From Epithemia pelagica (Eukaryota > Bacillariophyta > Bacillariophyceae > Surirellales > Surirellaceae): a stretch of DNA of 64,000 nucleotides. The notes beneath the pieces were generated by a model that was given only the letters and a program-made list of their open reading frames with translations, was not told where the DNA came from and searched no databases. Positions 21,281 through 32,996 of this stretch are shown here, piece after piece. Numbering within the stretch: position 1 is the stretch's first letter; every line of letters begins with the position of its first letter. The DNA lies in NCBI GenBank assembly GCA_946965045.2, contig OX337231.1, positions 3,782,001 to 3,846,000 of the forward strand, read 5' to 3'. The translations under genes were made by a program, and so were the position numbers.

Positions 21281-23236
21281 TTACAAGAACCGTCGATCAT
21301 GGTACACTTTGAGTGCGGCTTGATAGTACTGAATGGAAATCCGGTCGGCCCACGAATCCAACATGTATCCACCGTACAATGGATCTTGGACAAGGCCGGG
21401 AACGAGGGAACGCAACATGGCAGACGCAGAGGAAGTGCCGTCATATCCGGCCGCGGCATTGTCCAAAAAGGGACAATGCGACCCCGTCTTGGCAATCGCC
21501 AAGAGTCCTCGCTCGGACAAGGCTGACAATTCGGCATAGGTACGACCCTCATGGTGGGCCAGTGGCGACACGTCGGCCAAAAAGTCCATAATGTTGATGA
21601 GGGCATCGTCTTTGGAATGCACCACCAAGTAGGGTGTACTGGTTTCAAAAAAGGTATTGATTGGATTGGTCGCCCCAAAGTATTCAGACGCAGTGCGATA
21701 TCCGGCCATGGGAACGGCACTGTGAATGACATCTTGCATGGTCTCGGCTTGCAAGACAGCATTGACAATCTCATCTCCGTAATGCGTTCGGAGAAGTTCT
21801 TCGTTGCGACGCACAAACCAATCCTTGACCGATGGTGTCAAGACATGAGTGTTGTAGGGATCGCGGAAACGATTGGGCCAGTAGTTGCGACGAATATCGT
21901 AATTGCCGGGTGCCATGAGAATACACGCGACAAACGAAGGAGTCGGAACCTGGGGACGGTCCCTCCGTCGTTGATCCCAAATCCCCAAGGTGGGAGCGGC
22001 CAAGCCCACACCGGCCGAAACGCCATGCAGAAACATGGGGGTATGAGGGTCGGCACCCTGGTGGTGCAGGAGTTCGTGACGAATGTACCAATACACTTGT
22101 TCCAAATCCTGGACATCGCCAAACAAGTTCCATCGCGGAGCTTGTAACCTGTGTTCCGTGCTATGCCCCCGGCGATTCATGACAATGGTTCGAAATCCCG
22201 CACCATAGGCCCGACGAACAATCATGTTGCCGGGAATGTCTTGACTCTTGCATCGCAATCCCGGTGCAATCAAAATAATGGACGAGCTGGCATTGAATTG
22301 GGGGTAGAGGACATGAGCCGTAGTAGTCGTATTCTTCTTCTCCTGGTCGGAACGGGCCATGAGTGGAGGAAAAATGTCCAAGGTAATGGTATCCGTCATG
22401 AGCGGTGAGGGTTGACAATTTGGCTCCTTGACAAGACAATCTTGGACCGTGATGGGAATGCGTTGATAGGGAATGCCATGTTGCCGATGGACTTCGTTTT
22501 GGATCAACCAGGGAAGGAGTTGCAAATGACGATTCCGAAATACGAGCGGAGGCGACGGTCCTCGCAACAAATCCGGCATGGCACGAATAATCTCCCTCAA
22601 TTGGGGATCCTGACCAACAATCAACTCCTGCAACCCGGGACCCAGCTGGAAGTGTTTGTCGGGTAAACAAGAGGTCCTATTGTCGTTGGCAAACACCATG
22701 GGGTCGTCATGATGATCCTTCATGATCATTCTAGTATTCGGCACGAGGTTCTGGTTCTTTGTCGTGTGGTTGGTTCGGACGACGGAGCATAACGAGGATG
22801 AACCACCATCGCCACCAGTCTTGGTGTGGTTGTGGTTGTAGTGTGACGACGACAGAATCCAGGGTGGTGGTTCCATCACGGATGCCATGGCAACTAGCAT
22901 CAAACCTCTGAACCAATACGCTGCTGCTCGTCGGTGATGATGAGGATCAGCATCATCTTGGGCATCTCTACTGCTACGACAACGAGATCTCCAACCGGAA
23001 CATGGAGGATTGGTGGTGTGATCTCTTGTTGAGCTACCCTGTTGTGGTGGTTGCCTAGTCGTTGTTTGTGGAAACGACACCACGAAACAAACGCAACAGG
23101 AGCCAGTCCTTTGGAGGACCACGAGGAACCCGACCCGAAGGAAATAGGCACTGGCACTGGTGGCCACCACTGCTGGAACAAGGCTCCAAACGTATTCCAT
23201 GTCCGAGATCGACCAGCCGTGTGGTGCTGGTTCCAT
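21281..23236 (-). CDS. Alpha/beta hydrolase of the ABHD1/3 (EMB8/YheT) type, membrane-anchored
   Basis: 651 aa from ATG at 23236; an in-frame TTG seven codons upstream is ignored. The N-terminus has hydrophobic stretches (YVWSLVPAVVATSASAYFLRVGFLVVL) that fit an ER or secretory anchor. The hydrolase domain shows IILIAPGLRCKSQD, VMNRRGHSTEH, and then the nucleophile elbow HGVSAGVGLA with Ser407. The acid is Asp543 or Asp544 in HSKDDALI and the base is His587 in GSHCPFLD. NRRGHS and the DxxL helix after it are typical of the ABHD1/ABHD3/EMB8/YheT group of esterases/lipases, some of which act on phospholipids. The substrate here is unknown. The region between anchor and domain is His/Asn/Thr-rich and likely disordered. 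The gene is divergent from the GH16-like gene. Confidence 0.85.
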   Translation of the reverse strand: MEPAPHGWSISDMEYVWSLVPAVVATSASAYFLRVGFLVVLQRTGSCCVCFVVSFPQTTTRQPPQQGSSTRDHTTNPPCSGWRSRCRSSRDAQDDADPHHHRRAAAYWFRGLMLVAMASVMEPPPWILSSSHYNHNHTKTGGDGGSSSLCSVVRTNHTTKNQNLVPNTRMIMKDHHDDPMVFANDNRTSCLPDKHFQLGPGLQELIVGQDPQLREIIRAMPDLLRGPSPPLVFRNRHLQLLPWLIQNEVHRQHGIPYQRIPITVQDCLVKEPNCQPSPLMTDTITLDIFPPLMARSDQEKKNTTTTAHVLYPQFNASSSIILIAPGLRCKSQDIPGNMIVRRAYGAGFRTIVMNRRGHSTEHRLQAPRWNLFGDVQDLEQVYWYIRHELLHHQGADPHTPMFLHGVSAGVGLAAPTLGIWDQRRRDRPQVPTPSFVACILMAPGNYDIRRNYWPNRFRDPYNTHVLTPSVKDWFVRRNEELLRTHYGDEIVNAVLQAETMQDVIHSAVPMAGYRTASEYFGATNPINTFFETSTPYLVVHSKDDALINIMDFLADVSPLAHHEGRTYAELSALSERGLLAIAKTGSHCPFLDNAAAGYDGTSSASAMLRSLVPGLVQDPLYGGYMLDSWADRISIQYYQAALKVYHDRRFL

Positions 23237-24326
23237 TGTTGCTCGGTCTGTTGTCAAAAGTATTCCGGGGAGACGCTTCGATTGGTTGGATCAATGGTTG
23301 TGTTTTGTTGTTGTTGTTGTTACAGAAAGTACAAAAAAGTTTGAGACATGACAAGCGGCTCGTACAATCTCCACCATCATCCTTGGGCCCGAACCAATCC
23401 AAGACAACACACAAGTGTTGTCACTACCCCAAAGAACCAGAACCGAACCGCGGTGACAACAGCCATCAACATGGCACGACAACACCGTTCCCCCTGCTGC
23501 TTCGACAAAAAACCATGGGGTCCCTCTTACATTGGACGGAGAGGATTCCCTTTTCCCTGCTGAACCCATGAGTCGATCATCAAGGTTCCACCTTGTCATC
23601 ATCATTCACATGGATCTCCATTGTGTGGGACGAGAGAGAGCAAATAATCGAAAAGTTTGGATCTTGATGCGGTTCTATCACCCGCGTTTCAGTCGCGTAT
23701 TATCGCCGCTTTCCTACGGGACCAGGAGCAAGACCAAAAGCGGGTCCCGATTCCGAAGAATGCCAAAGCAAGATCCGTTGAGATTGAGAATTGAGGCAAA
23801 GCATAATGAAAGAGTGCCGACCATGGTGTATCTTGAGGAGAGCCGGACGAGACTCCAATATGGTCCAATTCACATGGATCGATCCAGGTCCATTTGTTCT
23901 CTCATTACCTGATCCAGGACCGAACGACTTCAGTTCCATGTCCATTTCCAATCACTTCTACAACAATACACCAGCCGATCCAATGGCGGCAAGCAGGAGG
24001 ATCCTTTATAGAAAGACGGCTTGCATCGTTTGTCAGGACAGATCAAATAGCGGACTTCATCGACAAGAACCACCACAAGAACCAAACGACGACAAGTGAA
24101 TCATTCGGAGCAGCAGCACTGTCTTTGGAAGCAAAGCCGTATCATTACAAACAAGTTTGGTCGGAGGACGGAACCGAGTGCCAGCGACGACACACAAACA
24201 GAACGATTGGACGTACGACAATAAGGCAACAAAAACGAGCCTTTGCCAACGTCCCAAACAATAATATTCCAAAGCGACAACAACAACAAGAACAACAACA
24301 ACGACAAGAACAACAACAACAATATC
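23237..24326. other. Divergent intergenic region with CAA-rich leader
   Basis: No gene supported. The last 45 bases before the ATG at 24327 are CAA repeats with GAA interruptions (ACAACAACAACAAGAACAAC and similar), which form the probable 5' leader of the GH16-like gene. Confidence 0.55.
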
Positions 24327-27300
24327 ATGGCATTGTCCTTCTCCTCCGTTCGGTTCGGCGGCCCTGTCACTCGCCATTCTTCATCTTCTTCTTCGTGGTC
24401 CTCCTGCTTCGTTTGGATCTTTGCTGGCCTCCTCCTGAGAATCGCACTCCTTGCTCCATTCCTCCCGGCAGCGGCTACCAACACAACTTGTCGAAGTGGT
24501 GCCACGGGCGCGATTCCATCCTCTCGATCCGACCACGTCTTGGTGTGGTCGGACGAATTTGACTACTCCAAGAATGCCGACAACGAGGAGTGTTGGAGCC
24601 ACAAGTGGTGGCTGCCACATCAAGATCCACAACAAGACCACAATCCCCATGGCAACGATACTACTGTTGTCTCCATTACACCGGAAGGAACCTTGCGATT
24701 GACCGTGGCACCACAACCCCAATCCGCATCGTCGTCGTCTCGCACATGGAACGCACGCCTCTACAGCAAGTTTGCCCTTGTCTATGGTCGTGTGGAAATC
24801 CGCGCCAAATTTCACACACCACCCGGTACTCGAGCCATGCTGTGGTTGCTGGGACAAGACTACTTCCACGACAACACTAACAACCACGACAACCACAGCC
24901 ACCCCTTGGTCCCCTGGCCGTATTGTGGTGAAATCGACCTGGTCGATGCCTTTTGGCATTCGGCGAGTCCGGAACCCGCCCTGCGAGCCGCGGTTCATAC
25001 GCCCCAACAGTACGGAAGTACGGCTCGTCGGGGCTATGCCACTACCAATCATTCGTATCCTCCCGACGAATTTCAAGTTTATACCTTGGACTGGAACGAA
25101 ACGACGGTACAAGTGTCGGTGAATGGTCAAGCACCCTTTTTCACCTATCAACCAGCCATTCGCACGGCCCCGACATGGCCGTTGGATCGGCCACACTCGT
25201 TGCTGGTCAGTGTGACCGTGGGAGGTGCCGAGTTGGGTTTGGGCACTCCCACCACGACTAGAATGCCACCAACCGCAGTCAGTTTGGAAGTGGATTACAT
25301 TCGCATCTATCAACGCGAATCCCAACCGCCCCAAGGAGCACCCCATCCACGTCTGGCCGCCCAATGGGTGACACCCGTCTTTTCTCGTGCCTATCCCAAT
25401 ACGAATGAGGATGGAACCACCACGGCCCATCGGATCCAATCCTGGAATGCCAGCAGTACCAATGGATCCTCCTCCTCATCGGCGCAGCAGTGGCAATTGG
25501 TCTTGAATGAGACCGTGATTCAATATACGAATCTGTCCCAAGCGGTTGTTCAACTTTACGAGTCGAGTTTCGTCAATTCGTCGAATCTCACACACTTTCA
25601 CTTTAGTTTGTGGACTCCGAATGCGGCCGTGAACACTGTCTTGACCGTGACGGTGGTCGACGCGGGCATGGATGGAGTGTTGGGCACGGGCGACGATGGA
25701 ATTGTGGTTGAATCCACATTCGACCACTTGCGTCGCAATCAATGGATCTCGTACACGGTGCCGTTGGTGGATCCGGACGGCCACCAGCCGCCCGCACCCC
25801 TGCAACGAGCGCGCATTGGACAAGTTCGGTTTACCACAAGCAGCACACTACCAACCGTCTATCTGGATCACTTGTACTTGTTTCAACACGTTTCGGAACC
25901 ACACGTTCCGGCACCACGTCCCACACGGCCACCGGAACAGGTTGTTTCCTTGTGGACGGACGACTCCTTCGTGTACCAAGATATTGCTGTGGATACCTGG
26001 ATGACGTCGTGGTCCGTGGCGGCCTCGGTCGAAGAGCATTCCATTCCAGCCGCCGTTCCCAACAACCCTACTACGAAAAGTCATGTTGTCCAAAAGTATA
26101 CCAATGTCAGTTTTGTCGGCATTGAATTTGTCACCCATGCCGTGAATGCGTCGGAACTAACCGGCTTGCATTTGGATGTCTGGATGCCCCTCATAATGAC
26201 TTCTACCGTCCGTCCGCATACAGAGAATGAGGGGTGGACCGCTCTCAAGATCAAATTGGTGGACTTTGGTCCCAATCTCGTGTTTCAAAATGGCGAAAAC
26301 AAGACTGGCGACAATGACGACAGTGAATTTGAAGTGTCCCTCTCCAACTTGACGCTGGGAACCTGGATGAGATTGGATCTGCCCTTTGCCTTGTTTCCCG
26401 GATTGACACCACGACGAGAACATGTGACGCAACTCATTGTCTCGGGACAACATGGATTGCAAGTCCTGGACACTTTGTTTCTCACCAATGTCTACTTTTA
26501 TGTGGAGGATCCACACAACGAGCCGGCACCTTTATCGACCGATTCCCCCTCCAGTGTGGTGGCCCTGTACAGCAATGTCTACGACACGGTCCCCGTCGAT
26601 ACGTGGTTGGCCGACTGGTCAGGACCGACGGTGCACTGGAATCCGGATTACACGATTGGCGACACCAACAAGAACCACGATTCCGTCCTCAAATACTCTA
26701 CCCTGACGTGGGTAGGTGTGGAAACCCGAACACAACCCCTGGACGCATCGTTCATGACTGGATTTCGGATGCATTTGTGGACACCCGAATGTTGGGTCTT
26801 TCGAGTCAAATTTACCGATTTGGGCAATGGCAAGGACATTGTCCAATCCGAACACGAAATCCTTGTGGATAATTTGGTCCCCAAGGAATGGATTTCGATT
26901 GACATTGCCTTGTCAAGTTTGTCCAACTTGCAGTCAATGAGTCATATCGGCGAACTCATTTGGTCGGCGGATTGGCTGTGTACGGCCTATATTGACAATG
27001 TGTACTTTTATGGATCCTTGCAACCCACGCAGGCCGCACCCACTCCCACAGCGTACATGGAGGCCACAGAGGATACGGTCATTTCCCTCGATCTCTCCTC
27101 TGCTTCCATTCCGCCATCATCTCCCATGAGTGGCGTGGCAGGGACTGTCGACGATATCACCTCCACGGCCGAACTGGTGAATTTAAAAGTACTTTATATT
27201 CCGCAAACGGCAGGTGATGTTCCCGACTACCCCATCCTCATGTACGAGAACCAGCCTGGTTTGTCCGATGGAGCAGCTATTGAAATGACACCCATGGATG

Positions 27301-27857
27301 TATCCGACATGACTCATTTTCATGTCCATCTTTGGACACTGGACTGCCCACGAATGGGAATCAAACTGGTAGATTCTGGTCCCAATGGTGTCTTGGACTG
27401 TCCCATAAACACAAACAATGATCCGAATTGTGGTTCGGATGATTCCGAACAAGGAATAGTGATTGACACGAGGCTTCAAGAATGGATTGCTGTGGACATA
27501 CCCTTATCCCCGTCATTGGGGCTGACCAACGTCGCTCAAGTCCTGTTTTATGTTCCTCCTGTCGACACAACGACCACTGTCAGCTCCTCTTCTTGTACGG
27601 TATATTTAGACAATCTCTTGTTTTACTCGCAACGCCCACAAGGCACGGCATCATCATCACCAGCACCACAGGGGCAACCCCTACGACACACGCCGCAGCG
27701 TTCCTGGAAGCATGTCATTGCCATTGCGTCCGATTCATCCTTTTCTCCTCGTAATAGAGCCAGTCAAGGAACTCGAGTGTCCATGACAACTGGATTGGTA
27801 TGGATGACAAGCGCGTATTGGATTGGATGGTATGCTATACCGTGGTTGAGCTGTTGA
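24327..27857 (+). CDS. Secreted GH16-like protein with four C-terminal beta-rich modules
   Basis: 1176 aa from ATG at 24327 (ATCATGG). A signal peptide or anchor (FVWIFAGLLLRIALLAPFLPAAA) precedes a GH16-type domain. The domain has LVWSDEFDYSKN, YGRVEIRAKFHTPPGTRAMLWLL and YCGEIDLVDAF at 200-209, and ends VSLEVDYIRIYQ. GH16 members are laminarinases and related endo-beta-glucanases or transglycosylases. The active site is normally E-x-D-x-x-E. Here it reads E202-I-D204-L-V-D207, so the acid/base Glu is Asp. Four modules follow at about 350-522, 538-727, 743-895 and 917-1100. Each has a core like VLKYSTLTWVGVE, then DASFMTGFRMHLWTP, and ends with YIDNVYFY. Such modules are familiar from secreted proteins of marine Bacteroidetes and are probably glycan-binding. 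A hydrophobic C-terminus (GLVWMTSAYWIGWYAIPW) may anchor the protein. Confidence 0.85.
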   Translation: MALSFSSVRFGGPVTRHSSSSSSWSSCFVWIFAGLLLRIALLAPFLPAAATNTTCRSGATGAIPSSRSDHVLVWSDEFDYSKNADNEECWSHKWWLPHQDPQQDHNPHGNDTTVVSITPEGTLRLTVAPQPQSASSSSRTWNARLYSKFALVYGRVEIRAKFHTPPGTRAMLWLLGQDYFHDNTNNHDNHSHPLVPWPYCGEIDLVDAFWHSASPEPALRAAVHTPQQYGSTARRGYATTNHSYPPDEFQVYTLDWNETTVQVSVNGQAPFFTYQPAIRTAPTWPLDRPHSLLVSVTVGGAELGLGTPTTTRMPPTAVSLEVDYIRIYQRESQPPQGAPHPRLAAQWVTPVFSRAYPNTNEDGTTTAHRIQSWNASSTNGSSSSSAQQWQLVLNETVIQYTNLSQAVVQLYESSFVNSSNLTHFHFSLWTPNAAVNTVLTVTVVDAGMDGVLGTGDDGIVVESTFDHLRRNQWISYTVPLVDPDGHQPPAPLQRARIGQVRFTTSSTLPTVYLDHLYLFQHVSEPHVPAPRPTRPPEQVVSLWTDDSFVYQDIAVDTWMTSWSVAASVEEHSIPAAVPNNPTTKSHVVQKYTNVSFVGIEFVTHAVNASELTGLHLDVWMPLIMTSTVRPHTENEGWTALKIKLVDFGPNLVFQNGENKTGDNDDSEFEVSLSNLTLGTWMRLDLPFALFPGLTPRREHVTQLIVSGQHGLQVLDTLFLTNVYFYVEDPHNEPAPLSTDSPSSVVALYSNVYDTVPVDTWLADWSGPTVHWNPDYTIGDTNKNHDSVLKYSTLTWVGVETRTQPLDASFMTGFRMHLWTPECWVFRVKFTDLGNGKDIVQSEHEILVDNLVPKEWISIDIALSSLSNLQSMSHIGELIWSADWLCTAYIDNVYFYGSLQPTQAAPTPTAYMEATEDTVISLDLSSASIPPSSPMSGVAGTVDDITSTAELVNLKVLYIPQTAGDVPDYPILMYENQPGLSDGAAIEMTPMDVSDMTHFHVHLWTLDCPRMGIKLVDSGPNGVLDCPINTNNDPNCGSDDSEQGIVIDTRLQEWIAVDIPLSPSLGLTNVAQVLFYVPPVDTTTTVSSSSCTVYLDNLLFYSQRPQGTASSSPAPQGQPLRHTPQRSWKHVIAIASDSSFSPRNRASQGTRVSMTTGLVWMTSAYWIGWYAIPWLSC

Positions 27858-28370
27858 GCACCAAGACCTCTATTGTACGGCTTGGAACATCTGTATACCA
27901 TTGTTGGAGATGGCAGTCCGGATGACCCCGCCGTGACAACACCATACTACGACCAGACAAGCATGTTCTCCAAAATTGTGATGGAGCAAAGCAATAACAC
28001 AACAATTTGATCCAAAACATCCAACACCGTGAGAAACGCTCCTATCCTGTAAGTTATGTTGTGAGTTTTGATATCGGCTACCTATGCTACCTATATTGGT
28101 AGATTCATTCATTAGAGCCTCGAGTCCCGAGTCCTGAAATTGTTCAAGATCAAGTGTGACTCAGACCGGAAAACTGTGACTCAACACTTGATAGAGCCAA
28201 CATGAAGCATGCAGATGTATTCCCAAAAACCGCAAAAGGTTCGTACGAATCCGTGACAATGCAACATGGCGCCAGTTCCCAAGATGTATTCCCAAAGTGC
28301 AAACCTAAAGTGCAAATCGGAGCCCCAAAGCCAGCATCACACTTCGACAAAGGCATTGTAAAATACTCAA
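27858..28370. other. Intergenic, no gene seen
   Basis: About 510 bp between the GH16-like gene and the Cys-rich pseudogene. An ATG-started ORF at 28202-28408 overlaps the next locus in another frame. It could hold a first exon but shows no signal peptide. Confidence 0.5.
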
Positions 28371-31300
28371 TTGCTCGTGAAAAAGTGTGTTGCTTCACCA
28401 TCCAGTGAAACGTTCTTTCCCGTATCAAGTCGACAGTTCCATTGGTCTGCCACCAAGCTTGTGTTATTGATTCTCTCTGTTTCGGTCCGCCTCGCAGTTT
28501 GTACTTTGCCAGTAGAACTCTCAAACAATAACGAAAACTACATTGTTCTCGGGGATGGCACGGCCGACTGTAAGTCGTCTGAGTATCGAGCAATTACATC
28601 CAAGGAAGAATGTCTGTTGGCCGGAGAGGCCATTGGAGGTATCCCCCACCCGAACACTGGTACTGCATATGCTCATAAGGATTGGGTACACACACCTTGT
28701 GGATGCTTTTTATCGTACTGGGATTTGGGAGGGACAGATAGTGGTTGGGTGATTCATTTTGACATTGGACGCACCGAATGTAAGGGTGACTATGTGGACG
28801 AGTACCCTGTCATTTGCAAGCGCGCCAACTGGGAGCCGGGTGATGTGTTATCGGATTTTTATTCCTTGGAGGAGGATGGAACAGCAGAATGCAGCACCGA
28901 CTTATCGATTGCTTCCGCAGAGGAATGCTTGGGTGCCGGACTCTCTATCGGAGCATCGGTTGAACCAGACAGCAATTATGCCCTTGTAAAGAGCTGGGGA
29001 CACACTCCTTGTGGTTGCTTCCTTTCCGACTGGGGCATAAACGGATGGGTGATACATTACGATACTGGAGAACAGGCGTGTGTGGGAGACCCTACCCATC
29101 CGACACACATCTATCCAGTGCTTTGTCGCAAGAAAGACTACACGCAAGAATACCATCAAGTAGGGAATGCCATTCGCGACTGCTCTCAGTATAGTCCCGA
29201 AGGAATGACCGTGACGGCTGTTCAGAGCGAAGAAGAATGTATGGCAGCTGGTCTAAGTTTGGGTGGGACTTTGCGCTATACCTTTATGGTGGCATGGTTT
29301 TGGACGCACACTCCCTGTGGCTGTTTCATTCAAATATCAGCTGATGAATCGAATGGAGACATTCATTGGAATTATGGAGAAACATGCCAAGCGAATCCGG
29401 ATTTTCAAGTCATTTGTCAGGTGACTACATCAAACGATATCTTTATCGACGCCCCCACCTCTGTACCCACTTCAGTACCCACTTCAGGACCGACATTTGG
29501 ACCCACTTCAGGACCGACATTCGGACCCACTTCAGGACCGACATTCGGACCCACTTCAGGACCGACATTTGGACCCACGCTGGTACCAACGGCCGGGCCC
29601 ACTAAAGTACCTACCCCTACAGATCCAGAGGAACCCACGGACGATGTCGCATTTTTCCAGGGAACTGCGACACAAGTACTCGAATGGTGCAAAGGCGATG
29701 ACACAGGTCCATACTGCTGCAATGGCCAAGAGGCCTGTGAAGGCTGGGATTCTGTCCTTGAAGATGCCATTACCATATACAAGGGCGCCTGTATTGGTAA
29801 TGGAGCTTGTCGGGGAGCCTTCATAACGGCGTTTTTTGGAAGCAATTCCTGTATGGGAGAGCATGCCTGCGATCGAAGTACTTCTTCCTATCTTCCCATT
29901 GACTCCTTTTTCGTGGGTGATAACTCCTGTGTGGGTCCCGGTGCCTGTTCCCTATCATATGGCAGCTCCATTCTAAGTGGTAAGACACTTATAATGATGG
30001 TCGGGCCAGGATCATGCATAGGATATATGTCTGCATGTGCCGAACTCTACGCTCCTACCATTGTTATCGGAGCTGTGTCGTGTGTGCGCAGTGAGGAGAG
30101 CGTCTTTTCGACCTGTTCTCATTTGAAAACTGAAAGCAAGATTGAGATTGGGGCGAATGCCTGTATCTGAACGGGTATTCTTGACGACGTGTGCTCCACG
30201 TGTAAAGAAAAGTACCTTGGAATCACGTACTTGGACAATGCCTTCAGTCTTCCGCATCGAGCATTAAGTTGTGCCGATTGTCCTGATATTGCCCTAGGTC
30301 ACTACGGACTCGAAACGCAAGTGGACAGCAATTGGGAGTACTATGGTCTATTAGAAGATGGTGCAGCGGAATGTCCCACCGTGGAATCCTCCGTGCAATC
30401 AGAACACGAATGCCTGGTTGCTGGTACAGCAGTTGGTGGTACAACTCTCACTACTTCGCCGTCGGATCCGACATCCACCCCGTGTGGATGTTTCATGGAT
30501 GGGGCATCCATCTATTGGGACAGCACGGCAAACTGTGTTGGGTATGATTCTGACACGAATGAATATCCAGTGGTTTGCCGTAAGTACGACTTTGAAGAGT
30601 TGTATGTCGCTGTTCCAGCATTTATGCATGCCGATTGTACATCCGCGGGCTACTATGACGCGGGAACAGAATGCGATGTGGCCGCCGCCTTTTTCGGAAG
30701 CATCACATACAAGCTGTCGGTTTCCGACGACAAACTTCCATGTGGATGTATGATGTATAACCGTGATGGATACAGAACTCTGCATAACACGGCATCTAAC
30801 TGTACGGTCGCAGATGGATACCGACTTGTTTGTAAAAAGAACGAAAACTCGGAGGAAAACTCGGAGGAAAACACGGAGGAGGAACCAACTTTCATCGAGG
30901 GAACTCCATCGCATGTCATTGCATGGTGTAGAGGGGATGAGACAGGTCCCTTCTGTTGCAATGGCATTGGTGCCTGTGACGGATGGAATTTAACCATTGA
31001 AGATACAACCGCAATGACCATGTACAAGGGTTCCTGTATAGGTGATGGTGCTTGCAGTGGAGTCTACTCGACAGCAACCTTTGGACGGAATGCCTGTGTT
31101 GGAGACTACGCCTGCGATCGAACCACGTCTTCTTATCTGTCTATATACTCCTTTATCGCCGAGGACAATTCCTGTGTGGGATCATATGCATGCTACCTAT
31201 CGGACGGAAGTTCTATTCCTAGTTTATCAGCACTTTCCATGACCGTTGGTGCTGGATCTTGTTCAGGAGGAACCTTTACCTGCGCTGAATTGCAATCTCC

Positions 31301-32088
31301 CGAGATTGTGATTGGAGCTGCTTCCTGTATCGCGAATACGGACAGTGCGTTTTCCATGTGTTGGAATCTTGTCCATGACACCAAGATTGAGATTGGGACC
31401 CATGCCTGTAACGGAACAGAGCTCTCGGAAGATGTGTGCTCCAATTGTCAGACAATGCGTTCACCCTTCCGGATCGAGCATTGAGCTGCGCCGATTCTCC
31501 CGATATTGCCTATGATATCATTATGGACTCAAGACACAGACTGACAGCTATTGGACGTATTATGGTCTTCTAGAGGATGGGGCTTCTCAATGCACAAGGG
31601 AGACATCAGCTGTTCAATCCGAACACGAGTGTTTGCTGGCCGGCACTGCTGTGGGTGGACTACCGGATACTTTTACAATACCCTTGGATTCGGAACTCAA
31701 GTCGACACCCTGTGGATGTTACATGGAAGGAAGGGTCATTTACTGGGAGGACGATAACAGATACTGTGAGGGACGAGGTAGCAACGTATATCCTGTGGTA
31801 TGCCGAAAATATGACTCTGAAGAGTTGTTTGTCAATGTTGGAACAACTTATAGCAACTGTACCGATGCGGGCTATCACGATATTACTTTGACCGAATGCG
31901 AGTTGGCGGGAGCCTTTTTCCAGAGCCCTTCAACACTCGTCCTAAGTGTGTCCGATTCGTCCCTCCCTTGTGGTTGCCTGCTGCATGACATGGGCGGGGG
32001 AGACTATGCCACGTTCTACAACACGGAATCCTCGTGTTCTGCCAACAGCGGATACCAACTCCTGTGTAAAACCAGTGCTTATTCCTGA
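28371..32088 (+). pseudogene. Modular Cys-rich secreted-protein gene broken by one nonsense codon and two frameshifts
   Basis: The coding frame opens right after a TAA at 28359-28361 and has no usable ATG. A signal-like stretch (KLVLLILSVSVRLAVC) follows. Module A (TADC...EECLxAGxxxG...HTPCGCF...YPVxCR) occurs three times to about 29450, then a GPT stalk. Module B (WCxGDxTGPxCCNGxxAC, then repeats such as GACIGNGAC and DNSCVGPGAC) runs to about 30200. A further A-A-B series and two more A modules follow to 32088. Breaks: a TGA at 30168-30170, aligned with GGA in the second copy and therefore a nonsense change in an otherwise continuous frame; a deletion near 31455 that shifts frame; and a 2-base insertion near 31520 that shifts it again. 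The modules resemble Cys-rich extracellular proteins common in diatoms. The role is unknown. Hidden introns or assembly errors are alternatives. Confidence 0.7.
29487..29582 (+). repeat. Four 24-bp tandem repeats encoding GPTFGPTS
   Basis: Units start at 29487, 29511, 29535 and 29559. They differ by a single T/C (ATTTGG or ATTCGG), and the last unit diverges at its 3' end. They encode the rigid Gly-Pro-Thr stalk typical of diatom surface proteins. Near-identity implies recent expansion. Confidence 0.9.
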
Positions 32089-32996
32089 CGATGAGTGCCG
32101 TGCCAGCAATTAGTCAAGACCCTTTCGTACCAGATGCACGTCCCACCGGATGCATGGAAGTCATCTTCGCTCAGTCGTCTTCGTTCAACATCTGACTTTG
32201 TATAAGCCATTATGCTTTTCGGAAGACGGCTTGAGGTGCAATCCTAGGCTACTCCTAGGTACTCCAATTCGTAAGAGAAACAATAAGGTAGGAGTAGTAG
32301 TCAACGACCTATCCAAACCTCTCTTCTGTCTAAAAGAAGCGATTCATCACAGACCCATGGTCGCTTTTAAAATAGAGGTCGCGGATACTACGTTCCCGGG
32401 AAAACTTTCCAGACGTATAACGACCAAGACTAAATCCTCTGACGTGTCACACGCGACCCTTCAGAGCCCGCACGGTCTCCCAACTCGCGGATTGACGAGA
32501 CATGCAATTGCAACTGGTTTGATCTTGCCAGGTGTCTCCATTGCTGGCATGGCATGTGCGCAGATTCCCTTGACTACCGCATCGGGCTATCAAAAAATTC
32601 TATCGAGAGATATCGGTTGTGTCAGGTCACAAAATTCGAGAAGTAACAGAGGACCGCCGTCCAATCATCCGAAGCTATTGGAACAGAGAAGGACCGTGAG
32701 ATTCATTGCCTTCGCGATTGACAGCAAAACGTGCAGAACGAAGAATCCAATCATTCACTTTGTTTAAGGCCGTGTCACGATCGTCAAACGGTGATTGGTC
32801 CACTTCTCTCCATAAGACACATTGCATCAAACGGCAATCGCCACCGAACAAGAAGGTCCCCAAAAAAGACACACACGGATCGATCATTGATTGATGGGAG
32901 TTGCCACTGGCATTCGGACTGCTCTTCTCAAAAATATTAGACAACAACCGTCTCGTTTTTACCAGCACACCCTCATTGCCATTCAAGCTTGTTACC
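32089..32996. other. Intergenic, no supported gene
   Basis: An ORF of about 205 codons (32150-32767) starts with ATG but shows no domain-like pattern and has out-of-character composition. I do not call it. Confidence 0.45.

Noticed and set aside
30168-30170. In-frame TGA as selenocysteine
   Set aside because: It aligns exactly with a GGA (Gly) codon in the second repeat of the same locus, and the locus has further frameshifts.
32150-32767. ATG-started ORF of 205 codons
   Set aside because: No domain-like pattern, no signal, and composition unlike neighbouring genes; likely chance.
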